Notes under the pieces: model-generated | What the model saw: only the letters and a program-made list of their open reading frames with translations | What the model was told of the DNA's origin: nothing | Database searches by the model: none | Origin: Carposina sasakii | Taxonomy: Eukaryota; Arthropoda; Insecta; Lepidoptera; Carposinidae | Direction of reading: 5' to 3' | Length of the DNA: 64,000 nucleotides | NCBI GenBank assembly: GCA_014607495.2 | Contig: CP053162.1 | Span: 1,426,001 to 1,490,000, forward strand | Shown: in pieces, positions 1-10,160 of the stretch | How the letters are laid out: each line of letters begins with the position of its first letter | Position numbering within the stretch: position 1 is the stretch's first letter | Made by a program: the position numbers and the translations under genes

Positions 1-787
1 GGAGGCGTTCAATCCGCTCATTCTATTAGTGCGACAGACAGTTCAATGGAAGTTTGACAATAATTGATATGTCAGTATCAAAAGATCGAAAAATAGGTGA
101 AATGTATATTTAGGATTTCGAAATTAGCTTCATTCCGTTGAAAGAAGAAGAATAACCTATTATTTATTTGTCAACATTTCTGCCATGATGTAATGTGTAG
201 CTTCTGGTATGAAATTTAAATAAATACACCATTATGAGACAAAAAAATCTCTTGTTTTCCTCTCATCAATACTCAAGTATTTATGGCATTCATATTTCTT
301 TGCAGATAAAACAAACAATATCTTAATTTACAAATAACATAATTTTATTATAAGCCTCTAACTTGCTTTCAGGCACGGTAGGCAGATTGAAGGATTAATT
401 AAATATGACAGTGAAATTTCCAATTAATTTAAGATTCAATTGTAATTTTATTAATTATCATTAATCAATCGTCAATTTTAATCTGTTTTTATTAATATTT
501 AATATAAAAGTATCTTAATACGTTAGTCAAAAAATCTTTCATTAACAATTTACAGCTAAGATGGTAGAAATAGATAGATATATAAATTCTTTATTGAACT
601 CTAAAAGTGTTTATACAGAAGCGAATTTAATGTTACAAGGCAACATAGCATATTTGTAAATAGCAGATTTTGCTTGAACTCTATATCAGTATTATTTGGA
701 GACAGGTTGATTTGGTACAGGATTCAAGTTCCCAGGTGACCGAATATCGTAATTAGGTTTTGGCGTGGTCATGTCAACAAACCCTAT
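1..787. other. AT-rich DNA, nothing recognised
   Basis: No open frame of note and no repeat I can name. The stretch is strongly AT-rich with short A/T runs. It could be host intergenic or intronic sequence or decayed repeats. Confidence 0.4.
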
Positions 788-1020
788 ACATATATACGGC
801 TATGTTCCCGATATGGGGAATCTAGAACTACATACATGATCATAAAAGAGATTCCGTAACTATGCTTATCATAGGGAGCACAAATGTATGTGATCAGTTA
901 TGCTATATATGTATATAGTATGCTAGCTCATCCTCTGAAAGAACGCCCTTGAGTTCCACACTTACGACATGCACAGAAAGAGATGTAGCTAATGTATTGT
1001 AGTGAAGCCCGCAGTAGTAG
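788..1020 (+). repeat. C-family interspersed repeat, diverged copy
   Basis: This is a copy of a repeat seen at least a dozen times in the window. Its order is: an ACGGCTGTGTTC-like start, a block about a ten-base GGATCACAAA-type phrase, GCTAGCTCATCGCCTGAGAG, then GATGCAGCTGATGTATTCTA and GTGAAGCC. Here several blocks are degraded. The family has no coding frame; its class (SINE or MITE) is not resolved from sequence alone. Confidence 0.6.
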
Positions 1021-1048
1021 TATAAATAAATAAATACTACGTCTTATA

Positions 1049-1308
1049 CAGGGTGTAACGAAAAGGGTATGTTAAGCGAAAAGCTATGTAAATAGCCCAC
1101 TATAGAGAACCTATCCACAAAATTTGAGATCCGAAATCTTATGTTTATTTTTCCCGACAGTATGGAGAATTTTTAAATATCTCAGGAATTTTCATACAAT
1201 CTTGAAAAATAAAAATGTGATTTCGAGTCTCAAATTTTGGAAATAGGTTCTCTATGGTGTGCTATTTATACAGATTTTCGCTTAACATACCCTTTCTCTT
1301 ACATCCTA
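1049..1308. mobile_element. M1 palindromic MITE, mariner-like ends
   Basis: An inverted-repeat element of about 260 bp. The left end begins CAGGGTGTAACGAAAAGGGT and the right end is its degraded complement (AACATACCCTTTCTCTTACA, then TCCTA), with TA on both sides. The arms pair along most of their length, including the GTTAAGCGAAAAGCT block. Other copies lie at 43,763, 54,953 and 62,315. TA flanks and CAGGGTG ends suggest Tc1/mariner-type mobilisation; no transposase is encoded. Confidence 0.8.
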
Positions 1309-2143
1309 TAAAAATGTTATTACAAAATCGCGTTTAAAGTTAAATAATCTACTGTTAAAAATTACATTAGACAACAAAATGATACTAGCCAAATTTAGGC
1401 AATGATTAGCTTAAACCCTGTTTAAATTCTTTAGTAAAAGCAGGGTTTATTATACTCGTATGTCTGCCTTTAAAGCACATGAGATCATATCGTGAAAAAT
1501 AATCGTTAACCATACTCGCACAATAGAAAAACCGCTAACGTAAAATGCAATCTATCTGTCGCAGCTCAAATAAACTAAAGCACTTAGAAAGTTTCACTCG
1601 GTTTATCTTTCCCTTTGTTCGGAAAAAACATGTTAAACGCTAAACAAAACAAGGAAGATAAAAGGCCCGGTTTTTACATGCAAGTATTTGCATAAATAAT
1701 CTGATTGGGAACGTACCTAGTGGGAAATAACAAAAATGTGTTTTTCGTCCCGCGCGCAGGATGAAGAAGAATGGCGGGATTATTTTTGTTATCGAGACAC
1801 AGGGATATTGTGTATGGTGTTTTTGTATAGTTTTCCTTTTTGTATTTGGCTAAATTTCTTTTATTAAATGGCTAGATTTTGATAAAGTTGTCCTACGATT
1901 TCATGTGAAATTTTTAAATAATTTTCATCATAAGTTTCTGCTTTCCCTGACAATAAAGACGCTTCTTGTTCGTATACAGGATTTGATCCCTTTTTATTAA
2001 TATTTTAGAGAAGTTGACAAATCCAGTCTCTAAACTAATATGACGTGGCATACCGTCCAACATTAATGTCGCCAAATCCGACCATAGCAATACTTGCTTA
2101 ACATATACACGCCTTCCTTTCTTACATCTTCTTCTATATCTAC
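1309..2143. other. Unannotated AT-rich DNA
   Basis: Nothing recognisable. A short frame at the right end runs into the neighbouring repeat and is judged to be chance. Confidence 0.4.
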
Positions 2144-2440
2144 ACATATAATAAAAATGTAACGGATCGCTGTCTGTACATGGAAGATATATGAGAAAAA
2201 ATATTATAGGAGACCTTTATCAACGCAATAGTACCCAAAAGAATGATTTTTGGAATTTTTGTCTGTCGGTTTGTCTGTGCGTTTGTGCACGCTAATCTCA
2301 GAAACGGCTGAACCGATTTCGATGCAGTTTTCAGGAATATATTGTGACTATATGGGATTTTATCCCGGATAATTTCGATATTTTGTTTTTTCTGTAGTCC
2401 ACGCGGACGGAGTTGCGGGCGTCTACGAGTTGTTAAATAA
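2144..2440 (-). repeat. R-family RTE-like interspersed repeat
   Basis: On the minus strand it reads GACGCCCGCAACTCCGTCCG, then a CTACAGAAAAAACAAAAT block, a CCGGGATAAAA block, a phrase about GAAATCGGTTCAGCCGTTTC, and a run of ACAGACAAACCGACAGACA-type repeats. This is the standard order of short, protein-less RTE/SINE-like repeats abundant in Lepidoptera. Better copies are at 13,871 and 39,808. The short minus-strand frame here is part of the repeat, not a gene. Confidence 0.75.
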
Positions 2441-3925
2441 AGTTCTTTTAAAAACATTTCACGTACTTCACGACACATAAACCTAGTCCTATACTAAGGT
2501 ATCTGAAGTTGTGGGTAGATACTACCGACAAAACCAATCGATCGTCATATATTACAGTTCAAAAAGGCTCATGGTATCTACTTTTTACTGTGAAACTAAC
2601 AAAACCGCGAACAAAAATTCAGTCAGCCTCACCTAGCCTGGAAAAATAACCCGATTTTCTGTCAAAGACAGAAAACATTGTAACAACCTATATTTATCTT
2701 GGTAATCTCGCAAACGGCGGATAAGTCGCACGTAAGTGATGTCACGAGTTTTAGTCCTGTTTACTTTGAACAAATAGTGGCTTCTGAAGTTTTGCGTTAC
2801 ATAATACGTGACTAAGCACGAATGTTTGCGTAGAGTCTTAGATCAACCGAGTCTTGTTGGTAAATCGAAATGATCATCTTGGCAAATTATATTATTTAAC
2901 TTTTTAAATCAGATGGTTGAATAGAAAATGTAAGTAGCAATAAATGTTAAATAATAGTAAATAAATACCTATATCTTCACATAAACGTGCCTCCAACTAT
3001 AACACAAAAGTAAATTATATTAATGCCACGTAGATTTAGCTTTGAGATTTTAATGTTCTATGTACTTTGTTAAACAAAACAAACCTAGGTATATTCCAGA
3101 TATTAAATTATAGTCTGCAAATTATATCTTATTCAGATATTTAAATGTATATTATAGAAAATATGTAATCGTTTTTAATTTGAGACATATGCATGTACTA
3201 TACAGAAAAACAGGTTACAAACATAAAGTTAGATACGAGTATAAAGCATAAAAAACAAAAGTAATGAAGTATTGTGTACCATAATTGGAGCCTGACAGGC
3301 ACGTCCTGTGCCGGGTGTGTATGTAATTATATAATACTATGGACTGCAGAAGAAAACTAGATTGCAACGAGAAATACCTTAAAACTCCCCGCCAATTAAT
3401 CTCAGTGTTAATATACAGCCAACATTCTGAATTCAGCAGAAATACATACCTGAAATAAAACAAATTAATATTATTTACTGTCCAAATTGTGCGTATAAAT
3501 GAAAAAGCAAAAAGTAAATTTGAATATAAAGCCTTTTGTTTAGCAAGTAAATTAGAGTCTGCATACCAATAATTTCTTTGAATAAGAAAGTCGTCAAAAT
3601 ATTAAAATTCTGTTCACTCTCAGCAAACTTCAAGTTCATTCTTGGCGAGTGACAATCAAACTGTAATATAAATTAAACTAAGAAAATATTTTAACTAAAG
3701 TTCATAATTTTACAAAGAGAAAATTAACCGGTCGGCCACCTTGGGAACTTTGACCACTACAGGGTAAAATTTTCCTCCATTCCTCCTCCAGCATTCATCC
3801 ATTTATGAGATTGGGAGTAATTAGCTTGTTACAGCGCTGAAATATTCTAAACGTGCCATACATTGGATTATGACAATGCTTGACGAGTAGAAAAATCTAT
3901 GTAAATAAAATTATTTGTGACAAGT
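2441..3925. other. Unannotated DNA
   Basis: AT-rich, with no repeat or gene that I recognise. An 82-codon minus frame at 3,215-3,463 has no motif or codon pattern that supports a gene. Confidence 0.4.
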
Positions 3926-4025
3926 TGCTAGCTTCTCCTGAGGGATTGCTCGAGATCCTTAATCGAATCTAACGATATGCATGGAAGAAAGGAGATGCAG
4001 CTTATGTATTCTCGTGAAGCCCAGA
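3926..4025 (+). repeat. C-family repeat, 3' half
   Basis: Contains the TTGCTAGCTT, CTCCTGAGGGA, GGAGATGCAGC, TATGTATTCTCGTGAAGCCC order of the C family. The 5' part is missing. Confidence 0.65.
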
Positions 4026-4035
4026 TTAGGGCAAA

Positions 4036-4832
4036 TTTCAATTGAAGCGATAAAATCTTTACCTATCCACTTCTATTTATGCGTTATGTGCCCTCTTATA
4101 TTACCTTACTAGGTGATTGCGCGTCTATTGCCTAATAAAATCGTAAGAAGAATGCAGACTCTGATCGTAATATATGACATTGAGTCGTGCAGTGCCCCAT
4201 TTTTTCCTGTACCATTAAGCTATCTATGGACGTGAGTAAAATTATGTAATTTCCACGTTGTATGCGAATTATGGCGTGATATCAAACCACTGTGATTATA
4301 GACAGATATAATAATGTTTATTGTCCTAAAAAAACATTAAATCAGGCCATGTTTAATGCCTTGCATGGCATTCTCTACCAGTAAATCTGGTTACTGGTGA
4401 TTGTACATTCAGATATGATTATGAAGTTTAACAAACATCTTCCAACGTGATCTTTAGGTGAGAGAAAGGGCTTGGGCGATCGTAGCTTAAGGCGAGGTAC
4501 TAGTGGACAAGCGAAAGACACCTTTCTCTAGAACAAATTGTTTTGGTATTTACAACTGACTATCGATCTTGAAAATAATACTCAACATACTTAAAAATAT
4601 TGTCTAAAGAATACGCTAATTCGTTACACGATAGTGTATACTTTGCTCGATATGATATTATCTCAAAAAAATCTTAATGTAAAATCTAAAATAAATAGTT
4701 TGATAATAAGCCTATCAAAACAAACTCCCATTCTTCTACTGATATGGTAATGTGGAATTACTGATTTTTGTATGCTGTGGCCTTTCATACTATCCATCAA
4801 ATTCACGCATGCGCAGTGGCTGAATTGCATGG
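4036..4832. other. Unannotated DNA with a LINE-tail fragment
   Basis: Mostly unrecognised. Near 4,345-4,400 the phrase AATGCCTTGCATGGCATTCT with CTACCAGTAA is the complement of the CR1-like LINE tail at 9,090-9,205, so a short minus-strand LINE 3' fragment is likely there. Confidence 0.4.
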
Positions 4833-5020
4833 CCTTAAAATGGCAGCGTCGGGAATGACTAGTACCCAAGTAACCAATTGCGGTTCTCCTTACAATACGC
4901 ATGCAATCCAGCAGAACTATTTGGCGATTGTAGCTTAAAATGCCAGTGGCGGGAATGAGTGGTGGCCAATCCCGGTTGTCCTTACAAAACGAATACAACC
5001 CAGCATAACTATTTGCGAAC
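4833..5020. repeat. Diverged tandem duplication, unit about 100 bp
   Basis: Two adjacent units share TTAAAATG, GGGAATGA, a GGTT..TCCTTACAA block and CAGCA.AACTATTTG in the same order, starting near 4,833 and 4,936. They differ at many positions, so the duplication is not recent. No function is visible. Confidence 0.6.
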
Positions 5021-6084
5021 CGACATTATTCAAATTCTATTCAGCATACTAATCAAATTTTGCAATTTTCCAAGTCGATCATTGACTACCAACTCGACGG
5101 TGTACATAATTGCTTTCTACAAGTATTCGAGCGGAAATTTGAACGGAATAATAATCAGATAGGTACCATAATTTTAGCTGAATAATAATCAGCTGCCATA
5201 AATTTATGATACCTACGCTACAGTCCTGGATGCGGAGTGTGCAAAATTAAATTAATTTTTAACGCTTTTGTACTTTGCAAACTTAAAATATGGAAAATTT
5301 AATTTCGCAGTTATCTTTTTGCTAGAAATGTTAATATTGTTGAGCGGAAAAGAGGATTTCCTTCTGCGAATTATTATGCAGCCGGTACAAAAGCTTGAAA
5401 CATTTGCCATTTCTTTTTGTGGTCGAGGTTTTATTGGTCGATTCACTTAAAACTAAACCTAGCATTTTATTGGTAATGTCTGTCTCTCTCCATCCCTAAT
5501 GTAAATGGTTAAGACGGTAAGAGATAGGTAGGACTAACGTTAAGTTTATGTTTAAGTGTGAAGGTCAGAATGGACAACATTGCTAGTTATTACGTACATT
5601 TTTAGGTTTGTCGGAAGGAATCTTAGACGTAAGCTCGCCTTAATTCTCTGTATAACTATGTGACGTCACTCTAACATAATTAGTGAATATCAACATATGC
5701 AGTCAAAACCACACAACAGCTAGTAGTATCACAAAACGAAATCCATTTCCCAATAATGACAACGAAACATCCCCTTTAGAATCAAAAGCACTAAATCCTG
5801 TCCAGCGCAAGATAAATGGAAGCTATTTTTATATAACTCAGGTATTGGAAACGCGGTAAGTTCAATACTAAAGGTATTATTATTGTTCCAATGTTTACTT
5901 ATTGTGAGAGTTGTTGTTGAAAATGTTATATAATGTACAGCTGTTTCGAAGACTTAGCGGAAAACTTGAAAATCAGACAAAATGTTTACTTATAGTATTA
6001 TCTTAAGAAAGTTTGAAAAAATTGTCTTCAATTTTGTCGTGTGCTGATGCTTCACTAAATTACATTTTATTTCATGTACAGATT
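5021..6084. other. Unannotated DNA
   Basis: Overlapping short frames on both strands near 5,250-5,450 mirror each other and lack any domain. No repeat family is recognised. Confidence 0.4.
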
Positions 6085-6310
6085 TTAATGTTGCATAATT
6101 GTCACTTAGCTCGTGCTTCGGAAAGCATGTAAAACCGTTGGTCCTGCGCCTGATCTCTCTCCGGTCGTGTCGGCTTTCCGTCCCATCAGACTATGAGAGT
6201 AACGGAATAAAGAGTACTCGTATATCTGTGTTTGCGCACTATAATATCTCCTGCGTACCTGGCCAATCTCCGGAGTGATTGGTCCTGAAGGGGCTCCACG
6301 ATCTCCTTTG
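6085..6310 (+). repeat. S1 SINE, body without tRNA head
   Basis: Matches the body of the S1 family, whose complete copy is at 40,353: TTGTCACTTAGCTCGTGC, CCGGTCGTGTCGGCTTTCCG, GCGCACTATAATATCTCCTG and CGTACCTGGCCAATCTCC in order. The tRNA-like head is absent and the 3' end is degraded, so this is a 5'-truncated copy. Confidence 0.75.
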
Positions 6311-6439
6311 TTATCTTGTAGTTTAATTATTTATTTATTTTGTAGTAGTTTTATTTTTCTCGTTTAAGTAACACACAACTGTATTATGTAATGTATATTC
6401 TGAAGTTTTATGGAAATGGGATAAAGATAAATCTATCTT

Positions 6440-6660
6440 CTATACATATATTAAATTGTAACGGATCTATGTTTGTGCATGTTAATCTAACACAAACAGC
6501 TGAACCGATTTCGATGCAGTTTTCAAAAATATATTGTGACAGTTCCCACTTAACATATTGACTACTTTTTATCCCGGGAAAATGTTTTTATCCCGGATAA
6601 TTTCGACATTTTGTTTTTTCTGCAGTCCACGCGGACGGAGCCGCGGACGTCTACTAGTTA
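6440..6660 (-). repeat. R-family RTE-like repeat
   Basis: The minus strand starts with a CTAGTAGACGTCCGCGGCTC-type end and continues through the CTGCAGAAAAAACAAAATGT and CCGGGATAA blocks to GAAATCGGTTCAGCTGTTTG. It is shorter than the copy at 13,871. Confidence 0.7.
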
Positions 6661-6964
6661 TAACTAAAAGCATCATGCATTGATACATAAATAAGCCAAG
6701 ATGATTGGTTACTTTTATATGCAAAGATAACAAAGTTTACAAAGTAGAATCGTGTGAGAAATCCGAGGTGAATTGCTAGTTTTATTTGAAACGTATTAGA
6801 AAGTTTGTTACGTTCTTGAAAAGCGTGCTTTACTTTGTCAGAGTTTGCGAATCAATAGCACTTGCTAGTTTTGTGCTCGGTTTTGATAAGACAAATATAG
6901 TAACCAATGCTATTTTATCTTTTTAAAGACTATTGAGTATAAATCAACATTCGACTACGATAAA
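6661..6964. other. Unannotated DNA
   Basis: No recognisable feature. The right end contains the left copy of a candidate target duplication (6,957-6,964). Confidence 0.4.
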
Positions 6965-7232
6965 ACTCTATTGAGGGATCGACCGCCACCGGGCCCTATA
7001 CCCTCCGCTGACCCTCGGATCTGCCTACTCATGATCACGAACACAAGACACTACAGTCGCAACGAGAAGCCAGATCCAAGCACCTAGCATGCAACCATAA
7101 ATACATAGCTGCTAATCCGAAAACCAATTAAAATTTTTTTATCGACATATGTTTCGCCAACACCCGTGGCATCATCAGGATTAGTTTTCCATGTTAGTTC
7201 TATCTACCGAACCAACTAACTAACAACATAAA
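6965..7232 (-). mobile_element. Penelope-like (PLE/retrozyme-like) fragment
   Basis: On the minus strand this 268-bp piece carries a hammerhead-ribozyme-like core followed by about 180 bp that ends CGATCCCTCAATAGAG. The latter matches each arm of the palindromic insertion at 62,445-62,834, so it is a mobile family. The 8-bp ACGATAAA stands on both sides (6,957-6,964 and 7,233-7,240) and may be a target duplication. Hammerhead motifs in the terminal repeats of Penelope-like elements, and in the related small retrozymes, are established knowledge; membership here is inference because no reverse transcriptase is present. Confidence 0.6.
7141..7190 (-). ncRNA. Hammerhead-ribozyme-like motif
   Basis: Read on the minus strand, the conserved CTGATGA box is followed by a stem-loop (GCCA, seven-base loop, TGGC), then GAAAC, a very short stem III (ACA-TA-TGT) and the cleavage triplet GTC. 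Stem I can form from ATC before CTGATGA and GAT after GTC, extended after an internal loop by GAAAAC with GTTTTC. Predicted cleavage falls between the complements of 7,144 and 7,143. One extra U lies between CTGATGA and stem II compared with the textbook core, so activity is uncertain. Confidence 0.55.
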
Positions 7233-7795
7233 ACGATAAACGTCGAAAAATTCAAACATTGTGGCGTGACCAATGCCAGATGCTAAATAAGTATCATAAC
7301 CAAATAATGTCATCCAATCATACAATCTATGGTATATTTGAAGTATTTTAACTAATAGTATGCTTAGCTACTGATGGAAACTGACAAACTATTTGCTCTA
7401 AGTAACAAACCTCTCCCAAGTTCCTACACCGCTACGATTTTCATATTAAACCGTAGCCCGACCGTCATATTAAAGAATCCATTCGAACACCCACCATATG
7501 CCTTAGAAAATGTCCTACAAAATCTTCCATACCCTCATTTACGGAGGAAATTACAAAATTTTCACCTCAATTGAACTGTAAGAGAGTAATTTCAATCAAT
7601 TTTAGTGCTCGAACCGCGCTCGCGTCAGATTAAGGCTCACAGTTTATAGGCAATTCTATTTTACAGTATGTCGGCCTGACTCGCGTGGTTTTATAGTCTG
7701 AAAACGGTAGGAGACACCGATGTTAAAAGATAATAGATGTGTTCTAACGTCTTCGTTAGTCTTTAATGAACTGATTGCAGCATTTTACATACATA
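7233..7795. other. Unannotated DNA
   Basis: No repeat family recognised. A 66-codon plus frame at 7,374-7,574 shows no domain. Confidence 0.4.
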
Positions 7796-7998
7796 CATAT
7801 ATGTGGGTGTGGTGGTGATGTGTGGGATAGCCAGAACTGCAGGACCAATCCATGAGATCAGATCCCAGATAGTCATAATTCAGCATAGCCGGGACAGAAT
7901 TAAATTATATCGTCATTGATAGATGAAACTAGCTAATTATCTGAGAGAATTCCTGGCTTCCTTAGTTGATACAAACGTAATGCACAGAAGGAGATATA
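7796..7998 (+). repeat. C-family repeat
   Basis: Shows GATAGCCAGAACTGCAGGA, AGCATAGCCGGGACA, a degraded CTGAGAGAATTCCTGG block and CAGAAGGAGATATA in C-family order. The 3' end is cut and is followed directly by a LINE fragment. Confidence 0.65.
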
Positions 7999-8009
7999 TA
8001 TATTTTTTT

Positions 8010-8105
8010 ATATTAAATAGGCTTACGCTTGACCACAACGCGCCTGATGGTAAGCACCGTTGCAGTCTGATGGAGCGCGCTTGCCTAAAAGAAACCGGTA
8101 GATAT
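8010..8105 (-). repeat. CR1/Jockey-like LINE 3' end fragment (J family)
   Basis: Nearly the same as the 3' end of the LINE remnant at 30,725. On the minus strand it covers the last codons (FLLG/FRQA-type reading near CGGTTTCTTTTAGGCAAGCG) and the CTTACCATCAGGCGCGTTG tail. No complete frame remains. Confidence 0.65.
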
Positions 8106-8229
8106 AGCTTTCGTTTATGTTCTGACATAGTAAGTATTAATTTTAGTAATCATAACTTTATCAATTAAATTAAATGTTATTTTATTATTAGTATAATTTT
8201 ATCAATAAATTAATACTATTTTATTTATA

Positions 8230-9031
8230 ACTAGTGGACGCCCGCGACTCCGTCCGCGTGGACTACAGAAAAAATAAAAAGTAGCCTATATGTTAAGTGT
8301 AAAAAGTAGCCTATATGTTATCGCGGTTGTCGTAAAAAATTAATTCACGTTTGTCCCCTTCCCGTGGGAATTTCGGGAAATCCGTTCCCAGTGCTTCCTC
8401 GGGGTCCCAAATAAACATATATGCTCAACTTCAGATTCACATGTTTAACCGTTTTCGTAAAAAATAAATAATTCCCGTTGGTCTCCTTCCCGTGGGAATT
8501 TCGGGAAATCCGTTCTAGTGTTTCCTCGCAGTCCCTAATGAACATATATGCCCAATTTCAGCTTCATATGTATAGCGGTTTTCGTAAAAACTATGAATTC
8601 CCGTTTGTCCCCTTCCCGTGGGAATTTCGGGAAATCCGTTTTTAGTCCTCCCTCGCTGTCCCCAATGAACATATATGCCCGATTTCAGCTTCATATGTAT
8701 AGCGGTTTTCGTAAAAACTATGAATTCCCGTTTGTCCCCTTCCCGTGGGAATTTCGGGAAATCCGTTTTTAGTCCTCCCTCGCTGTCCCCAATGAACATA
8801 TATGCCCGATTTCAGCTTCATATGTATAGCGGTTTTCGTAAAAAATATAGAATTCCCGTTGGTCGCCTTCCCGTGGGAATATCGGGAAATTCTTATAGCC
8901 TATGTTCATCCAGGTCCAATAAGGATTCTAACGGTGAAAGAATTTTTGAAATCGGTCCAGTAGTTTTTGAGCCTATTCATTACAACCAAACAAACAAAGT
9001 TTTCCTCTTTATAATATTAGTGTAGATAATG
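8230..9031 (+). repeat. RTE-like repeat with internal 127-bp tandem array
   Basis: The left end is the R-family start (CTAGTGGACGCCCGCGACTC). The right end is an RTE-like 3' module with GAAATCGGTCCAGTAGTTTT, CAAACAAACAAAG and TATAATATTAGTGTAGAT. Between them CTTCCCGTGGGAA recurs at 8,358, 8,486, 8,612, 8,739 and 8,867, giving units of 126-128 bp. By diagnostic bases the unit order is A-B-C-C-end. A sister locus is at 28,196-29,071. Short open frames on both strands are by-products of the repeat. Confidence 0.8.
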
Positions 9032-9074
9032 TAATGATATGTAATTTTAGATGAATGTATTGTTTTTCTTATCC

Positions 9075-9210
9075 ACATCTCTGATGTTATTCATAAGTAA
9101 CCAGGTTAGCTGGTAGAGAATGCCTTGCAAGGCATTAAGCTCGCCCTTGTACATGTGTTTTTTGCTGTAGTACAATAAAGAATTTTATCTATCTATCTAC
9201 ATATAGCTGA
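9075..9210 (+). repeat. CR1-like LINE 3' tail
   Basis: Contains GTAGAGAATGCCTTGCAAGG, CATTAAGCTCGCCCTTGTAC, a CAATAAAGAATTTT polyadenylation-like signal and an (ATCT)n tail. This is the usual 3' end of CR1-like LINEs in Lepidoptera. Only the untranslated tail is present. Confidence 0.65.
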
Positions 9211-9426
9211 TGTATTCTAGTGAAGCCTCGCATCAGTATAGGAATTTTTTGTAAAAAAAATACTTAAATGTAAAGGAAATAAACATGTCGTCAATGATAC
9301 TACAAATGTAGGGACAAATAAGTACCTAAAAGGATTCATCCTTTTGAGGATACAGGAATTAGGAACGAGGTTGGATTGCGGTTAGGTTTAAGTAGGTACC
9401 GCTGTAAAAGCTTTAGGCGCGGTCAT
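9211..9426. other. Unannotated spacer
   Basis: Begins with a short GTATTCTAGTGAAGCC phrase that is a C-family remnant (9,211-9,240); the rest is unrecognised. Confidence 0.4.
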
Positions 9427-9674
9427 AGAGGAATAAGATGTCATAGAGTGCTAATGTCATACTAACTGTTTCGATGCACCATTCGACTTTTCGGTGCCTC
9501 GCAATTCCAGTCCGTGACACTTAGATTATATTAGTGTAATGTAGAGTAATGTGCTACATTACTAATGTATTGTAACGTATAGTAATGCAATCTAAGTGTC
9601 AAGGACTGGAATTGCGAGGCACCGAGAAACTGTTAGTATGACATTAGCACTCTGTGTCTACATCTTATTCCTCT
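9427..9674. mobile_element. M2 palindromic MITE
   Basis: Inverted repeats AGAGGAATAAGATG at 9,427-9,440 and its complement at 9,661-9,674 bound a 248-bp palindrome. Inner arms include GAGTGCTAATGTCATACTAA and GGTGCCTCGCAATTCCAGTC on the left and their complements on the right. A shortened relative lies at 43,541. No coding capacity. Confidence 0.8.
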
Positions 9675-10012
9675 CAAAAACCTTAGATATACGGCATCAT
9701 TCTGATTTCGTAATGTCGACGCGATATTTTAGGAATATAAAAGGAAAATCCACCATTTACTAAAATAATAGAGTTTTATGAAAAAGGCTTTTGTTTTCAT
9801 TGAAAATGTGGACAACAGTTGTATAAATATTCATGAAAATGTGGATTTAGTTTTGTTTTATCACAGAAAACTTTTGACGCAATCTAAACTATTCTTATAT
9901 TGGAGTGATACGTTCCAGCAGCATTTTGATGACCAAAGGTTTAAAAAAAACGTAATTGAAAATTGAAAATACTTTGAATATTATACACACATGGCCATGT
10001 TCTCATAAAGGG
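9675..10012. other. Unannotated DNA
   Basis: A 62-codon plus frame at 9,778-9,966 is AT-rich with no motif. No repeat recognised. Confidence 0.35.
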
Positions 10013-10160
10013 GGTAGTCGGAACTGATGGATCACAAAAGAGATCCTGTAGACAAGTTTACAAGTTTCTAGCTCGTTGCCTGAGAGAACGCCCCTAAATT
10101 CCTTAGTCGACTCTTACAGAAAGACAAGAAGATGCAGCTGATGTATTTTAGTGAATTCAC
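10013..10160 (+). repeat. C-family repeat
   Basis: Contains GGAACTGATGGATCACAAA, GAGATCCTGTAGACAAGT, a CTAGCTCGTTGCCTGAGAG block and GATGCAGCTGATGTATTTTA in family order. Confidence 0.7.

Noticed and set aside
5252..5450. Overlapping short frames on both strands
   Set aside because: Mirror frames in AT-rich DNA without domain support.
8345..9025. Repetitive protein-like frames on both strands of the 127-bp array
   Set aside because: They follow the tandem repeat, exist on both strands, and change frame with unit length; no domain. The same holds at 28,722-29,072.
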